A stretch of 64,000 bases of DNA from Turritopsis dohrnii. Taxonomy: Eukaryota > Cnidaria > Hydrozoa > Anthoathecata > Oceaniidae. The stretch is taken from NCBI GenBank assembly GCA_027922465.2, contig BQMF02000119.1, forward strand, positions 868,001 through 932,000, written 5' to 3'. Below the pieces are notes generated by a model. It was not told the origin of the DNA and did no database searches. It saw only the letters and a program-made list of their open reading frames with translations. Shown piece after piece: positions 11,786 through 23,100 of this stretch (positions within the stretch are counted from its first letter, which is position 1; the number at the start of each line of letters is the position of its first letter). The translations under genes were made by a program, and so were the position numbers.

Positions 11786-11880
11786 GTAGCCGATCGCACA
11801 TGAAATTGACAAAATTCGAATGTTTTGATTTACGCTCTCATTCTTTCGTTGAGAGTTTGTGTTTATTTTGATTTTAAAAA

Positions 11881-12390
11881 ATGGAGAGTCCATTTCAGTT
11901 GCTGTCCAACGAAGACTTATAAAAACTTTCAGACAGTGCTGATAATAAAAATACTAAGAAAAACACTAATAATTGGAGCAAGATTTATCAGCAATGGGCT
12001 CCTGAAAGATCGGCAAATCCAAGTATGGAAGAATTATCTGCTGACCCACTCGATAAACATTCGTCACAATTTTATGGAGAAATTCGTAAGAAAGATGGAA
12101 AAGAATACGAATCTGACTCCTTACGTGTCATGCAAAGTGCTTTACAAAGATACGTTACAGAACAAGGATACAACAAAAACATTTTAAAAGACCAGGAATT
12201 TCACCAAAGCCGTAAAATCCTTGAAGGCAAAGCTTAACTGTTGCGAGAGCAAGGTATGGGTAAAAAGAAAAATGCCAGTAAAGCAATCGATTCAGGTGAA
12301 AAAGGTATTCTTTGGAATTATCAAAAGCTCGGCGATCATTCACCAATTTCTCTTTATCCCAAATTTCCCTCTCAAACATGTGATTACTAG
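11881..12390 (+). pseudogene. KIAA1958/ZMYM-type (DUF3504, Crypton-like) fragment
   Basis: One frame of 170 codons from the ATG at 11881 to the TAG at 12390 carries two internal TAA codons (near 11920 and at 12235-12237). The segment EIRKKDGKEYESDSLRVMQSAL, with its following helix, and the later LGDHSP motif match the start of the KIAA1958/ZMYM tyrosine-recombinase-derived domain, widespread as Crypton-related repeats. The reading resumes in the same frame after each stop, so these are point nonsense mutations and not misjoined exons. The catalytic recombinase half is absent. Confidence 0.65.
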
Positions 12391-14096
12391 TACTAATTGC
12401 TACATTAGATTTCCGATAGGAAATATATTACGTACAGTGAAAAATTCTGCGAAAGCTCTCTGGTTGTGGTCGTGGTTGTCGTCGTTGTTCATTTTTTTAG
12501 GTTTTTTCGTGTAATTTGCAGACTGCGAACTTGCACACCAAAGAAATAAATCATGAACTGCATATAGTAAAGTTCCATTTTATTAACTTCAACATAGATG
12601 AAATTTTCATATTTTACACAAAAAGAATGTTGGGTAAAAGAATTTACATTCCTTTTGATGAAATTACAGACACAAAGTTCGTCGTCCCAAAATTAAAGGG
12701 TTCTTTTCGACATACGCACTTTTTAGCATGGCCGATCAAGTTTTATTTGACACGTGACAGATTTTTCCAAAGCTGCACCGAAGCGTTTTTGCGTCATATG
12801 ACTAAGTATGGCACACAAAACTTGGAAATTCTTATCAGTTCAGTTCATGTGCAGCAGCACATTGCAGTGATTTCCGAGAATTGATAGTATATATTTATAA
12901 TATTTTTCCTAAGTTTTGTGTATATCCATTTGTTTATTTCCGTTCTCTTGTGTGTCAGTTCTTCTCTTGTGTTCTTTCTACCATCTGCTTGCCCTGCGGT
13001 ACTTGCTTAAGCTTACCCTTGGGTGTCAGTGGTTTCAACTCTGGCATTCACTGAGGCATCCTTTCCATTTGACTGCAGTTGACACTACTCTGACAGTCAC
13101 TAAGGTTCCGGTTGATTTGACCGCTGAATGCCCCTTGTGAAGGCTTTCATACAGTTTCCTAACTGATTTAAGTTAGGAATTTATTTTTTATTCAATTTTC
13201 AGAGATTGCGGACTGATTTTAAAATCGAATTTTATTTTATCAACCTATTCCAAATTCAACAAGAGCCATATGGCACAAAACGGTAGCAGCATTTCAACTC
13301 GCAATGTACAAAACGAAATAGATTCTAAATTAATTAGTCTGAAAGCCCCATGAACCTTTGTCGACCTTTGTTTATCTCTTAGGCTTAAATTAAGGCAATT
13401 TTCATTTGAAAAAGTGTAAACAGGGCTTAACTAAAACCACCAGAAAACTATTTGATACAAACAAAAGAAATATGCACAATACACGAAACTACGTTTTTTT
13501 TTATATCAGAGTTTTTTTTACAAAAAGAAAGCTGTAAGACCGAAAAGAGAAAAAAAACAAACGTCTTCTAAAAATATAAGAAACAAAGTAAAACCGTTTC
13601 AAACTTTAATCCAAGACATTTTTGTAGACAAGCAAACAAAATACACACGCACAAAATATAAAAAAAATGTAAAACGCTTTTAAAAAGTTTAAGTTCGATG
13701 AATTTCGATAAATCTTTGTAACTGCAAGAAGAAGAGAGCTTCGAACGTCGAAGCACAAGACGTTACCAAAAACAAAGCTTAAGTTTATTTTAACCGTGTT
13801 TCAAATTAGGTGCAACTAAAGTTCCCCACCGTGTTTTTAATAGGAAAATGTTTATTGGAAATGGCGAATCTATGGTAAAATACTAAAAGAACGTATAAAG
13901 AATGTTTTGATAGTTATAAAGATTATATTAGCCTCCGTTCTTAAGTTGCAATTTACGCAGTTTCGAAAGCGACATTGGTAGGCTGCACAGGCTAAACTGC
14001 CATTTCGGTCGGTAGGAGGAGGAGGAGGAGGAGGAGGAGTAGTCCAAGGGTGTTTTAATACGGTATTCACTTCGCTGCTACCGTAATAATTTATAC
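12391..14096. other. no gene recognised; one unassigned ORF
   Basis: The only sizeable frame is 12516-12884 (+), 122 codons, with no domain, motif or composition that marks it as real. The rest is AT-rich with homopolymer runs. A GGA repeat lies near the right end. Confidence 0.4.
14014..14039. repeat. (GGA)n microsatellite
   Basis: Perfect GGA tandem run of about eight units. Its translation as poly-proline on the minus strand should not be read as a protein. Confidence 0.9.
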
Positions 14097-14745
14097 ATGA
14101 TGATGGCAAATGTCGAATATCAAATGATTAAGTTTCTCGTATTACTTTCTGCTGGGGATGTAGAAACTAATACAGGACCAGAATTTTCAAAGATTGTTTT
14201 CGCTTCCACGAATCAAGGGGATCAAAAGTATGGTGAAACTACAGGATTTCAGGCTTGCAATGCCCTTATTTCTACTTGCTGGTCTTTGTACCGCAAATCT
14301 ACTTTGTGGAAAACACATGACTTAGATATTATACTAGATCAGGGAGACAATTTAATAAAAACAATGGGAATTGGTCGAAGCCTGTATTTTGATGACTTGC
14401 CCTCCAACTTCTCTGTAATTATGTAGCAATAGTTACTTCTGAGATACAAGAGAACAACACTGAATTTTTCAAACATCAATTCAATTGCTTTTAAAAGAGT
14501 GCTTGTGCTATAACTTTTTTTGTTGCAGGATATGCATGGTGAAGAATACATTTGTTTTATTTGATTCACACAATCACAATGAGCAAGGGCTCTATGCACC
14601 TAATGGCAATGCAGTTTTCTAAAAGTTTTCATCAATTCGGAGAATTCACCAATATTTGATAACAAAATACCTTTCTTCTGAAGAGTCACTATTATTTCAA
14701 ATGGTTTTTGTCACTGTTCGCCAGCAATTATTTCAAAATTACTTG
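14097..14745 (+). pseudogene. tegument-type cysteine protease (peptidase C76-like) relic with 2A-like motif
   Basis: The first frame (to 14426) has a hydrophobic leader ending in LLSAGDVETNTGP, a 2A-like ribosome-skipping motif in which the canonical NPGP reads NTGP. It is followed by a segment with NQGDQKYGETTGFQACNAL, where Cys would be the nucleophile of a C76/herpes-tegument-type deubiquitinase fold common in invertebrate transposons. Stops follow, then another frame (about 14526-14745) resumes with LFDSHNHNEQG, where His would be catalytic. Further helices follow with one more in-frame stop. The order fits one decayed protease gene. The family call rests on motif order read by eye. Confidence 0.5.
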
Positions 14746-15131
14746 GGCCTCATCTGTCTGCTGATGAAATTGAGAATATGAGCTATGATAATCGATGTAA
14801 ATTCCTTAACATGGATCCTGTATTTGTTGCGCGTCATTTTGTACAGATTAGAATTATTTTGTAAAGAAATAGTTCTTAATTACCCCCTTGGAAAAGTAAA
14901 GTATCATGTTATTCGAGTCGAATTTCAAGTACGTGGTAGTCCTCATATTAGAAAGTTTACGATGTCACGACAGCAACGGCAACGCTAACGTAATAGTGCA
15001 GCGTCGCGTCGAGGTTGCCGTTGTATTAAAATTACGTTTTTATTGCATGACATGACTTTGATTTTACGCGGGAAAAAAATAAACCGAACAAAATTGCATG
15101 TGATGAAAGAAAATCTACACCCAGAAATACG

Positions 15132-16148
15132 ATGTTTAGACAAAACGGAACTGCTTTACTCGAAGCATTCACTGAAAATTTGATTGATGACGAAGAATTC
15201 TTGTTACTGTATGATTTAAACAGATCTAGGTCACTAGATTTTCCATACTGGCAATATGAAAACTTTGATCTTGATCGACTGACCGATGATGAGTGCCAAG
15301 CAGAGTTCCGATTTTTGAAAAATGACATTTTCACTCTCTACGATGTGCTGGCTGTTCCAGACGAATTCAGGTGTTACAATGGTCTCAAAATATGTGGAAT
15401 GAAAGCACTCTGTGTTTTCCTAAAAAGGTTTGCATACCCATGTAGGTATTTGGACATGATGCCACAATTTGCTATGGCTGTCCCACAATTAAGTATGATA
15501 AATAATTTCATGATGAACTTCATGTATAACACTTGGGCACATTTGTTAAGAACTTTTAATCAGCAATGGCTGTCACTAAGAAATTTACAAAATTTTTGTA
15601 CAGCTGTACATGAAAAGGGAGCTCCATCACAAAACTGCTTTGTTTTTGTTGACGGGCCTGTACACAGAATTTGCAGACCTGGAAGGAACCAAAGAGTGCT
15701 TTATAATGGGCACAAGAAAGTCCACGCAATTAAATTCCAATCTGTTGCCACACCTAATGGCTTAGTTGCTAACTTGTTCGGACCAGTAGAAGGGAAAAGA
15801 CATGACAGTTCAATGTTAGTAAGGTCAGGACTTTTACCGTTGCTAGCACAACATGCTTTGGATAAAAGAGGCAACCCTTTATGTGTATATGGAAATCCTG
15901 CCTACCCACTTAGACCCCAGCTGCAAACTGCATTCAGAGGAGCTAATGTGACACCTCTTCAAAGTCAATGGAATCGGGCAATGAATAAAACTCGAACTTC
16001 AGTCGAATGGGTGTTTGGAGACATTGTTAACTACTAAAAATTTTCGGATTTTCACAAAAACCTAAAAATACAGCTAAGGGCTGTTGGTAAAATGTACACT
16101 GTGTGTGTACTACTTCAAAATGCCCGTTCTTGTTTTATGGTTCAGTAA
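15132..16148 (+). pseudogene. HARBI1-like nuclease (PIF/Harbinger), inactivated
   Basis: The gene reads as a DDE_Tnp_4 nuclease: an N-terminal helical region, FVDGPVHR (first Asp) near residue 174, GKRHDSSM, then YGNPAYP, where the family normally has the second catalytic Asp but this copy reads Asn (codon AAT). TSVEWVFG carries the catalytic Glu. A TAA at 16035-16037 stops the frame at 301 codons; the same frame continues for 36 more codons to 16148 with clear family character (KFSDFHKNLKI), so the stop is a premature mutation. The convergent Myb-like gene at 17035-17778 is its usual partner. HARBI1-type nucleases cut the element ends after recruitment by the Myb protein; this one should be dead. 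Confidence 0.85.
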
Positions 16149-17034
16149 CATCGTCATTTTTTTATTGTAAGCCTCCAAGTATTGCAGAATATTTTCCGTA
16201 GATATTTTTGATTTGTTATTTCTGTTGTGAAGTGAAGTGATTGTTTATTAGGATAGAAATCGGAAAAAAAACTCTTTTTTTTTCTTCTTCCACCCTACCT
16301 GTTACAACCATCTTAGAACTACAAAATACAAAAGATCGCAGAAAAGTTTCAAGACAAGGTAACAAAATTTTCAAAAAATATACAGTATATATATTAAAGA
16401 ATATTGTTAAATGCTGTACATCTATGTAGATATAAAAGCTCATATTTTGAAAACTCAAAACAGTATATTTCACTTACACTTATTTCAAAACACAACTGAA
16501 AGTCATCCATACAATATAAGTATGAAGATTTAGTCCAAGCAATATTATATAGCTCATCTCAAAAAACACAACTGTAAGACATCAATACAATACATAATAC
16601 AGGTATGATGATATAGTCTTTGCAAACAATATAGTATATACTCATCTAAAAAAATAAAACAGAAAATCATCAACATAAAATAATATAGGTATATATGATG
16701 ATTTAATCCTTGCAAACAATATGATGGTATACACCCATCTCAAAAAACACAACTGAAAATAATCAACATAATTAATCATGATTTAGTCCAAACAAAATAA
16801 AAAAAAGATAAAAAAAAACTTTGGTTTCACTGATTGGTTTTGTTCACAAACTGCAGCAAAGCTATGCTTAGTTGCTGTTGCTGCTGCAATATAGCATTTG
16901 TTTGATTTTGCTGATTTAAGATAAGCTGGTAAAGTTATCATTTTGCTGCTTGCGTAATTCCAACTCTTGTTTTTGAAACAACAGCTGTTCCCTTCGTAAT
17001 GCAATGCTACTTTGATTTTTTTCTCGCAAGTAAG
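16149..17034. other. non-coding interior of the Harbinger element
   Basis: Lies between the two convergent genes of the element. It is AT-rich, with the tandem array described separately and otherwise no gene. Terminal inverted repeats of the whole element were searched for by eye on both sides and not found with confidence. Confidence 0.5.
16480..16800. repeat. four-unit degenerate tandem array (75-95 bp)
   Basis: Each unit begins with AAAAAACACAACTGAAA-like sequence and continues through a CATCAA..ATAATATAGGTATGATGATTTAGTCC-type segment. Units start near 16486, 16561, 16648 and 16742. Divergence between units is considerable. Confidence 0.7.
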
Positions 17035-17778
17035 CTAGAGTTTCTGTTTCAGATCGCCTTCCTTTTTTTTGGAAGGTCCCTCCTCAGGACTGCTACTAGT
17101 GCCATTACGATTTTGGGTCTCACGAAAAGTCTCGAGAGATTCCTGTCTGAATTCCTCTGCTGTTTCTCGTTCTTTACAAGCATCACTGTCTTTTTTGGAT
17201 TTCTCTAAGGTATGCTGATGATCAAAATCTTGAAACTGCTGAATTATATCAGTCATACCTTTTTCAAAGTCACTCTCTTCCTCAGGACAAATACCAGATG
17301 CTTTTTCCTCAAGGTTTCTTTTTCTGATATGCTTTTTTTCAAGTACTTTGTAATGATCACGTACTGACCTTTGATCAACAGTTAATTTTGGCTCTGGAAT
17401 TTGTTTCAAGCTTTCAGAAATTGCTGTCCAGACTGCCCCTAGTTCAGGTGAGCCCTTCTTCTGTGTCAAAGGCTGAAAGACTAATATTTCTTGAACTAAT
17501 ATGTCATTTTGTCTTTGGGTCCAACACATAGGTTTTCTAGAGAGAAATATGAAAAATTAGCAAATTGTGAATGAAAATTATACTTCTTACTCATCCACAA
17601 CCATTCACACAGCGTCAAAACATTAAGTGAAAGTTCATTCTTGGTTCTCAAGCACTCAAAAAACAAGCTGAAATCTATAGAAACAGTCCTTAGTCTGTTT
17701 GATCTGATTTCGAAAACAAAAATAACAAAAATGATTAAGAACAAGCAAAAATACTTACTGTTTTACAGCTTCTGCCAT
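17035..17778 (-). CDS. Myb/SANT-like partner of HARBI1, two exons
   Basis: Exon 1 is 17759-17778 (20 nt, starting ATGGCAGAAGC) and ends at a GTAAGT donor. Exon 2 is 17035-17536 after a TTCTCTCTAG acceptor. The junction completes a codon and gives MAEAVKQKPMCWTQRQ, an uninterrupted protein of about 173 residues. A Myb/SANT-like trihelix (CWTQRQNDILVQEIL) is followed by a basic KKHIRKRN patch and a long charged helical tail. In PIF/Harbinger elements this protein binds the terminal repeats and carries the nuclease to DNA. Both splice sites and the frame are intact, while the nuclease partner is mutated. The unspliced reading would start at an internal Met with no 5' part of the domain. Confidence 0.8.
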
Positions 17779-18049
17779 CACGTTTTCACAAAAACCTCAA
17801 AATTGTTGTTTTGAAGTCGGTCGCTTCACATGAAAAAGTGAAAATGAAGATTCCCTCACTTTGCGCATGCGCATTTGCTGCTAATTAGTTCTAGCAATCA
17901 ACAATGTCATTTCAATTTTGGTCACTTCTTTTGTGATAGAACTATAATTGCTTCACCTTTACCGAATAGTATTGCCTTTGAAGAAAGAGAAAATATTTTG
18001 AAGGAGCATACAAAAATTCTGGACAAACTGAAAAACTAAATAAATACTT

Positions 18050-19285
18050 ATTTCCCAAAGTGAGAAACACGATTGATGAAGAAAAAGATAATTTTGAGGA
18101 AGTGGAAGACATTGAAACTCCTCAGGAGTACTATGCAGCTTTATCAATATCAGATGATTATGACTTTCAGTTGCATTTGCGTCGATCTACAAATTCTTGT
18201 ATCTTAACTTAGTTAAGATAAAATTCTAATACATTGCCATGCATCTGAAGAAACTCTTGGCAAACAATAAATAAGAATCATAATTTTTTATTTAGGTATT
18301 GACTGCTATATCCAAAATATTTCACCTGTGAAAACAACAACTACGCAAGGCTTGTCCTACTTTGATATGGTATTACAGAAACAGAACGCTGAGAGCAGAG
18401 CGGTATATATGCTTTCTCAAAGACAGGCATGTGGAGATGACCAATTACATGAAAAGCAAGAGTCCAGTGAAACTAACCAACTTCAAGCAACAGCAGCATG
18501 ACGTCATTATTCGAAAAGAAACTAATGTTACTGTTCTGGACCAAGCAAACTTCGCTTATGAATCCTAACAGGGTCAGAGGAACACGTACAATTGCCAAGT
18601 TGAAGAGAATTGCTGTTGAACAGTTATTGAAATTTAAGGCGCAGGTGCTAAAACTGTCAACACCAAATATGGTCAGCTATTAAAACAAAGTTTTATGTTG
18701 GCTGACGAAACCGATTCAATTTTGTGCATTTTATGGGAAAATGCTACAAATTCCGTTAAAGTTGGATCATGTTACGAATTTGTTAACTTTCGTTTAAAAG
18801 CCAATCGAAATATTCGTTATGTCAACAACTCCAAAAACGAAATCAATGACCTTGATAAACCGATAGTTAATCCTGTAGAAGCTCTGGATGTGGAAAGTAA
18901 CCTAGAAGAAACAATTACAGCAACAATTATAGGTATCACAGACTGTGAAAAGAAGGCAGGTGCGCTGCTTGCAATCGAGACGCTCCCATTGGTGAAGGTG
19001 ATGAATTTAAATGCAAATGTGGAACAATGCAGTTGAAGGAGGGATGCCCAGGTAGTTTCCACATTGTTTGTTTGGTAAAAAATGTGGATGATGATGAAGA
19101 TAAAGTGAAACTCCTTTAAGAAGGATTTTGCAAAAGAATTAGTATGTAATACTATGGCTAATCCACAGCATACAGGTGATGTATCTAATATCGATAGTAT
19201 GGAAGCTGTTTTAAAAAGTGGTGTACGTTTGTTGCTGAAATTTGATACTATGTCTAAAAGTGTTACTGATATGACATTTTTATAA
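18050..19285 (+). pseudogene. OB-fold/zinc-ribbon ssDNA-binding-type protein, frameshifted
   Basis: Pieces in changing frames align as one gene: an upstream acidic exon (about 18050-18210), an acceptor at 18297 opening a first OB-like segment (SPVKTTTTQGLSYFDMVL), a frameshift near 18405, then a second OB-like block with SPVKLTNF and MLADETDSILCILWENATN. After a further shift near 18990 a CxCGT...GCPGSF zinc-binding motif follows, and the frame ends with a TAA at about 19285. The layout resembles replication protein A-like OB-fold proteins carried by cnidarian repeats. No replicase is attached. The function is inferred from fold pattern alone. Confidence 0.5.
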
Positions 19286-19289
19286 AGAA

Positions 19290-19911
19290 ACCTTGGAACT
19301 TTTATACTAGTTTTTCATGAGGTCTATTTGGTTTCAGCTCTGAATTCATTAGGTAAATTTTGTTGTTTAAAGCGAAAGTGCACAGATAATCACATATTGC
19401 TGTAGAAATTCTTGTGTTTTGTTTCATCATTATTGATATTTTTGAGGTGAATTGTAGCTTTGACATTTGTACTTTTGAATGAATTTGGTACACAAAAATC
19501 AAGTCAAGTAACAATTACATTTTGTTGGTTCCATTTTCTTTAAGTATTTAGTTAGTATTCAGGTCGCTAAGGTCCTATCAGAAATTTTTCCGACCTTCCG
19601 TCGGTTTAATTCATTAATTAATTCAGTTATATTTAGAAAGTTATTAGAAATATTGTCAACGATCTCAACATGGCTACCCCCTCGAAATCCATTCAATAAA
19701 CTTGGAGAAATTTTTATTTATACAATAATATACTTATATAATAATGTTTTAATAATGTATATATATATTTTAAAATTTTGGACGAATGTAATGTGGACAT
19801 GCCAAATATATTTTATTAAAAAAAACCAAAAAAAAAAACATCTACCTTTTATCCTGTTTTCCTGAAAATTCAAGCTTGGTATCGGGTTTTTGAAGAAAGT
19901 TATTAGAAATA
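19290..19911. repeat. partial duplication upstream of the RAG1-like gene
   Basis: The segment GTTATTAGAAATATTGTCA plus about 60 bp of following sequence at 19634-19711 recurs at about 19891-19970 with a few differences. This duplicates the very 5' region of the RAG1-like pseudogene. The remaining sequence is AT-rich and without a gene. Confidence 0.5.
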
Positions 19912-22900
19912 TTGTCAGCGATCACAATAAAAGAAATACATTCAAGAAACTTGGAGAAATTTTGCAGATCATGTGAAAACAATCTAGTAAATAAATCCTC
20001 CGAAATTATACGTTTGCTAGACAGAGTTAAGAAAGCAATCTCAGTTGATTGGTCCAAGGGTCTAAATCTGAAAATAATCCTCCCTTGGTCATCGATGATT
20101 ACATGAACCCCACACTTTCAGAAAACCAACATTTAGAACTCTACAAATGCCCATTATGTATAACACTGAATTTACAGCCTATTCAGCTATTGGAATGTAA
20201 ACACACAATGTGTCTTAGGTGTCGGACAAAAACTATGGAAGGGAAAGAAAAGATAAAAACAAAATGTCCATCCTGCAATGCAAACTTCAATGATGTTGTT
20301 ACTGATTGTAGTGTTAAAGAATTGATCAAATGAAGAGTGAAGTGCAAAATTGGTTGTGAAAAAACATCCAATATATTCGAAAACACCAGCAAAATTACCC
20401 ATGAATTTGAATGTAAGAAAAAGCAAACGGAATTTACAAAAATTAATGAGCTTTTCAATATTAACAATTCAATGACAATTCCTCGGAATGTAGAAGACGC
20501 TGTGTTACATGTCATCATGCAGAAAATTTCTAGAAGTAGCTCCAATGTCATACCATTTAAATCTGGTGGACCTAGGGTAAGCTGGATACTTTCAAATTAA
20601 GTATGTATATACACACAGCAATGACAAGGCATATGTCGAAAATAGTTCAGCCAGTAAAAGAACAGTTCGATGCCAAAACCAGATCCTAAAAGAAAATCTT
20701 GAAGCTATTTCAGGGAAAGAGGTTCAATCACATGTCACTCAAACAGCCTCTCTTATAAAAACACTAAGAGAAAAGGACCGCTTGAAAATTCTTACAGCTG
20801 CAGATATACCGTCAGTAGAAATCTCATCTAAAAAACTGGTGGCACTAAAATCTGATTTGAGTATTCCCTGGGATAAACTTAAAGCAATTGCGAGGTAGCA
20901 TTCGGATCACATTATTTGTACATCACGTTGCATCATCTTGGGCTGCTCCAAATTTGATAGTAGAAGAAGCACCATTCACATTTGTGAACAAAAAGAAAGG
21001 CGTAGCAGAAGTCAAGTCTGCACCTTGGGCCTACGTGGCCGACTTAACTACACATGCAACAAATCATCTAAACAATATCAAAAAGTGAGTGAAATTTTCT
21101 CTAGTTCATAAAATCAAACCTGTGATAATACTTGTTAATAATAATAATTATTAAAATCATGTTTATAGATCAAAACCATTAATGGGCAGGGATGCCTTCA
21201 CAAATGAAATTCACGTAAAAATCGGAGGGGATCATGGCGGTGGCTCATTCAAAATGAGCTAACAGATATGCAATGTAGCAAAGCCAAATAGCAAAAAAAT
21301 ACCGTAGTTTTCTCATTGTTTGAAGTGAAAGACACCCGTGTCAATCTCAGCATGGGGTTACAACAGTTTAGTTAAGTGGCAGTAAGTTACTCCAACCTCC
21401 AACAATACTGAATAACTGTGCAGATCACTATGAAAACATATCGCTATTATAGAGAAAGAAACTTCCGTGTATTCATGTTCGGAGATTATAAATTTCTCTG
21501 TACAATGTACGGGCTTATAGGAGCAAATGGTACGTACCACATTTACTTCGGAAATTTGAAATTACCTGTGATTTATTTGTATTTCCTTATGTGTACTAGG
21601 ACGACACTGTTGCTTATTTTGTAAAATAACATCGTCTCAAATGCAAAAACCACCGCATGAACGTGAGCAGGTAAGTGAAAGAACGCTTGCATTTCAATAA
21701 GCTGGTGGGAATTTGAGAGATGTCAAGTTATTTAACAATGTGGTCCACACTCCATACTTCAACATCCCTATAAACCAGGTATAATATATCATAGCTAAAG
21801 TTAAACAGATAATTAATTAATTAAAAACAGTCTAATAAAGTAGTTATTTACAATAGGTTGCACCTCCAGTCTTGCACATATCACTGGGGACTTATTTGAA
21901 TTTTTTTAACTTTTAGGAGAAGAAATGCCATTTGATAGATTTGAAGATAGCAGGAGCTAAACAGCTTCGTTTATAAGAAGAAACGAAAACTAATTCTCGA
22001 CCTTGAATAAACCGTTGGCAGACTGTTGAAATAAAATAGGATTAAGTATCTAGTATACCATATTATCAAAACAAAAGTTATAAGTTACAAGTTATAAAAA
22101 AATAAATTTTAGAAATATACCTCATAATCTATTTAGTTTATGATGCTATAGCAAGAAATATAATGCTAAAGCCAGAGGAGGAGGACATAATCAGAAGTAC
22201 TTATGAACCTAGACTCGAATATATCGAGAAAAAAAATGCAGTTCACAGTAAATTATTATGATTTAAAATAGAAGACGATATTGTGCACAAAATTAACTTT
22301 TTGTCTAGTAATATTATTTCGCATGTGTACCTTTTTTCAGGAAAAAGAACTTGACAGCCTCATCTAAAAAAGCCTAACAGAAAAGAAAACTGAGCCTTAT
22401 GTGAAGAAACTTGACGAAACATTAACAGAATTGAATGTCAAGCGTCTAGCGTACCATGGAAAGAGTTTTGTGGGAAACCATGTACAAAAGGTGTTGAAGG
22501 CAAATTTATGATATCATAAATTTACCAATTTTTAATTATTGTTCACAATAATAAAAGCTTACTATATTTACATAAATTTTATTTCAGAATGACAACATAA
22601 TTTAACTGTGCAATTCATTACCAATACTAACCGTTCGCCTTGGTTTTGGAGGAACAGAATTGTACAATGACAAAGTGACATATAATTAGCAGCTTAAAGG
22701 GCTATTTAATCGGTATTCGCTGTGTCGCAACCTAATGAGTTCGTACGAAGATTTTGATGATGAAAAAGTAAGCAAACTAGGTACATAATTTTGCCAACCT
22801 ATTTAAAAAACCGATTCTCATTTTATTCAAGTAATAACGAATTATTAAAAGACCTGATAGGATGCTAACCTAAAATTCAAATGGATTTTCTAGATTCTGC

Positions 22901-23100
22901 AATTAAAGACATACTGGCATACTTCCGATCAAACTGGCCAACTGAGACTATTACCCCTAAGTTGCACACTCTGGAGGATCATGCAATCCCCTTTATACGA
23001 AAATGGAAAATAGGGTTTGGATTGTATAGTGAACTTTCACCCCGAAAGTATACATCCTGAATTCAATAACTTAAAGTCTGTATGCAACGATGAAGGAGCA
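19912..23100 (+). pseudogene. RAG1-like gene, copy 1, full-span but decayed
   Basis: The exon order parallels the second copy at 51.1 kb. A zinc-type start (FCRSCENNLV) is followed by a RING finger (CPLC..CKHTMCLRC..CPSC) at about 20138-20290 and by FKSGGPR with a GTAAGC donor at 20577. An intact exon at about 20619-20894 follows. Then come APWAYVADL, GGDHGGGSFKMS (candidate first catalytic Asp, near 21230), FMFGDYKFLC, GRRHCCLFC, APPVLHISLG, HGKSFVGNHV (about 22455), and PKLHTLEDHAIPFIR near 22955-23010 leading to an acidic SE...ESIH motif where RAG1 has its catalytic Glu. Stops and shifts occur in most exons, for example TAA directly after GGSFKMS. The N-terminal zinc region is largely deleted. 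RAG1-family proteins are DDE transposases; this copy cannot be active. Confidence 0.55.

Noticed and set aside
12516..12884. 122-codon ORF downstream of the KIAA1958-like relic
   Set aside because: No recognisable motif and composition like the surrounding AT-rich DNA.
13870..14109. Minus-strand ORF with a poly-proline run
   Set aside because: The prolines come from a (GGA)n microsatellite, and no domain flanks it.
16149..17034. Terminal inverted repeats for the Harbinger element
   Set aside because: Sequences left of 15132 and right of 17778 were compared by eye without a convincing inverted match.
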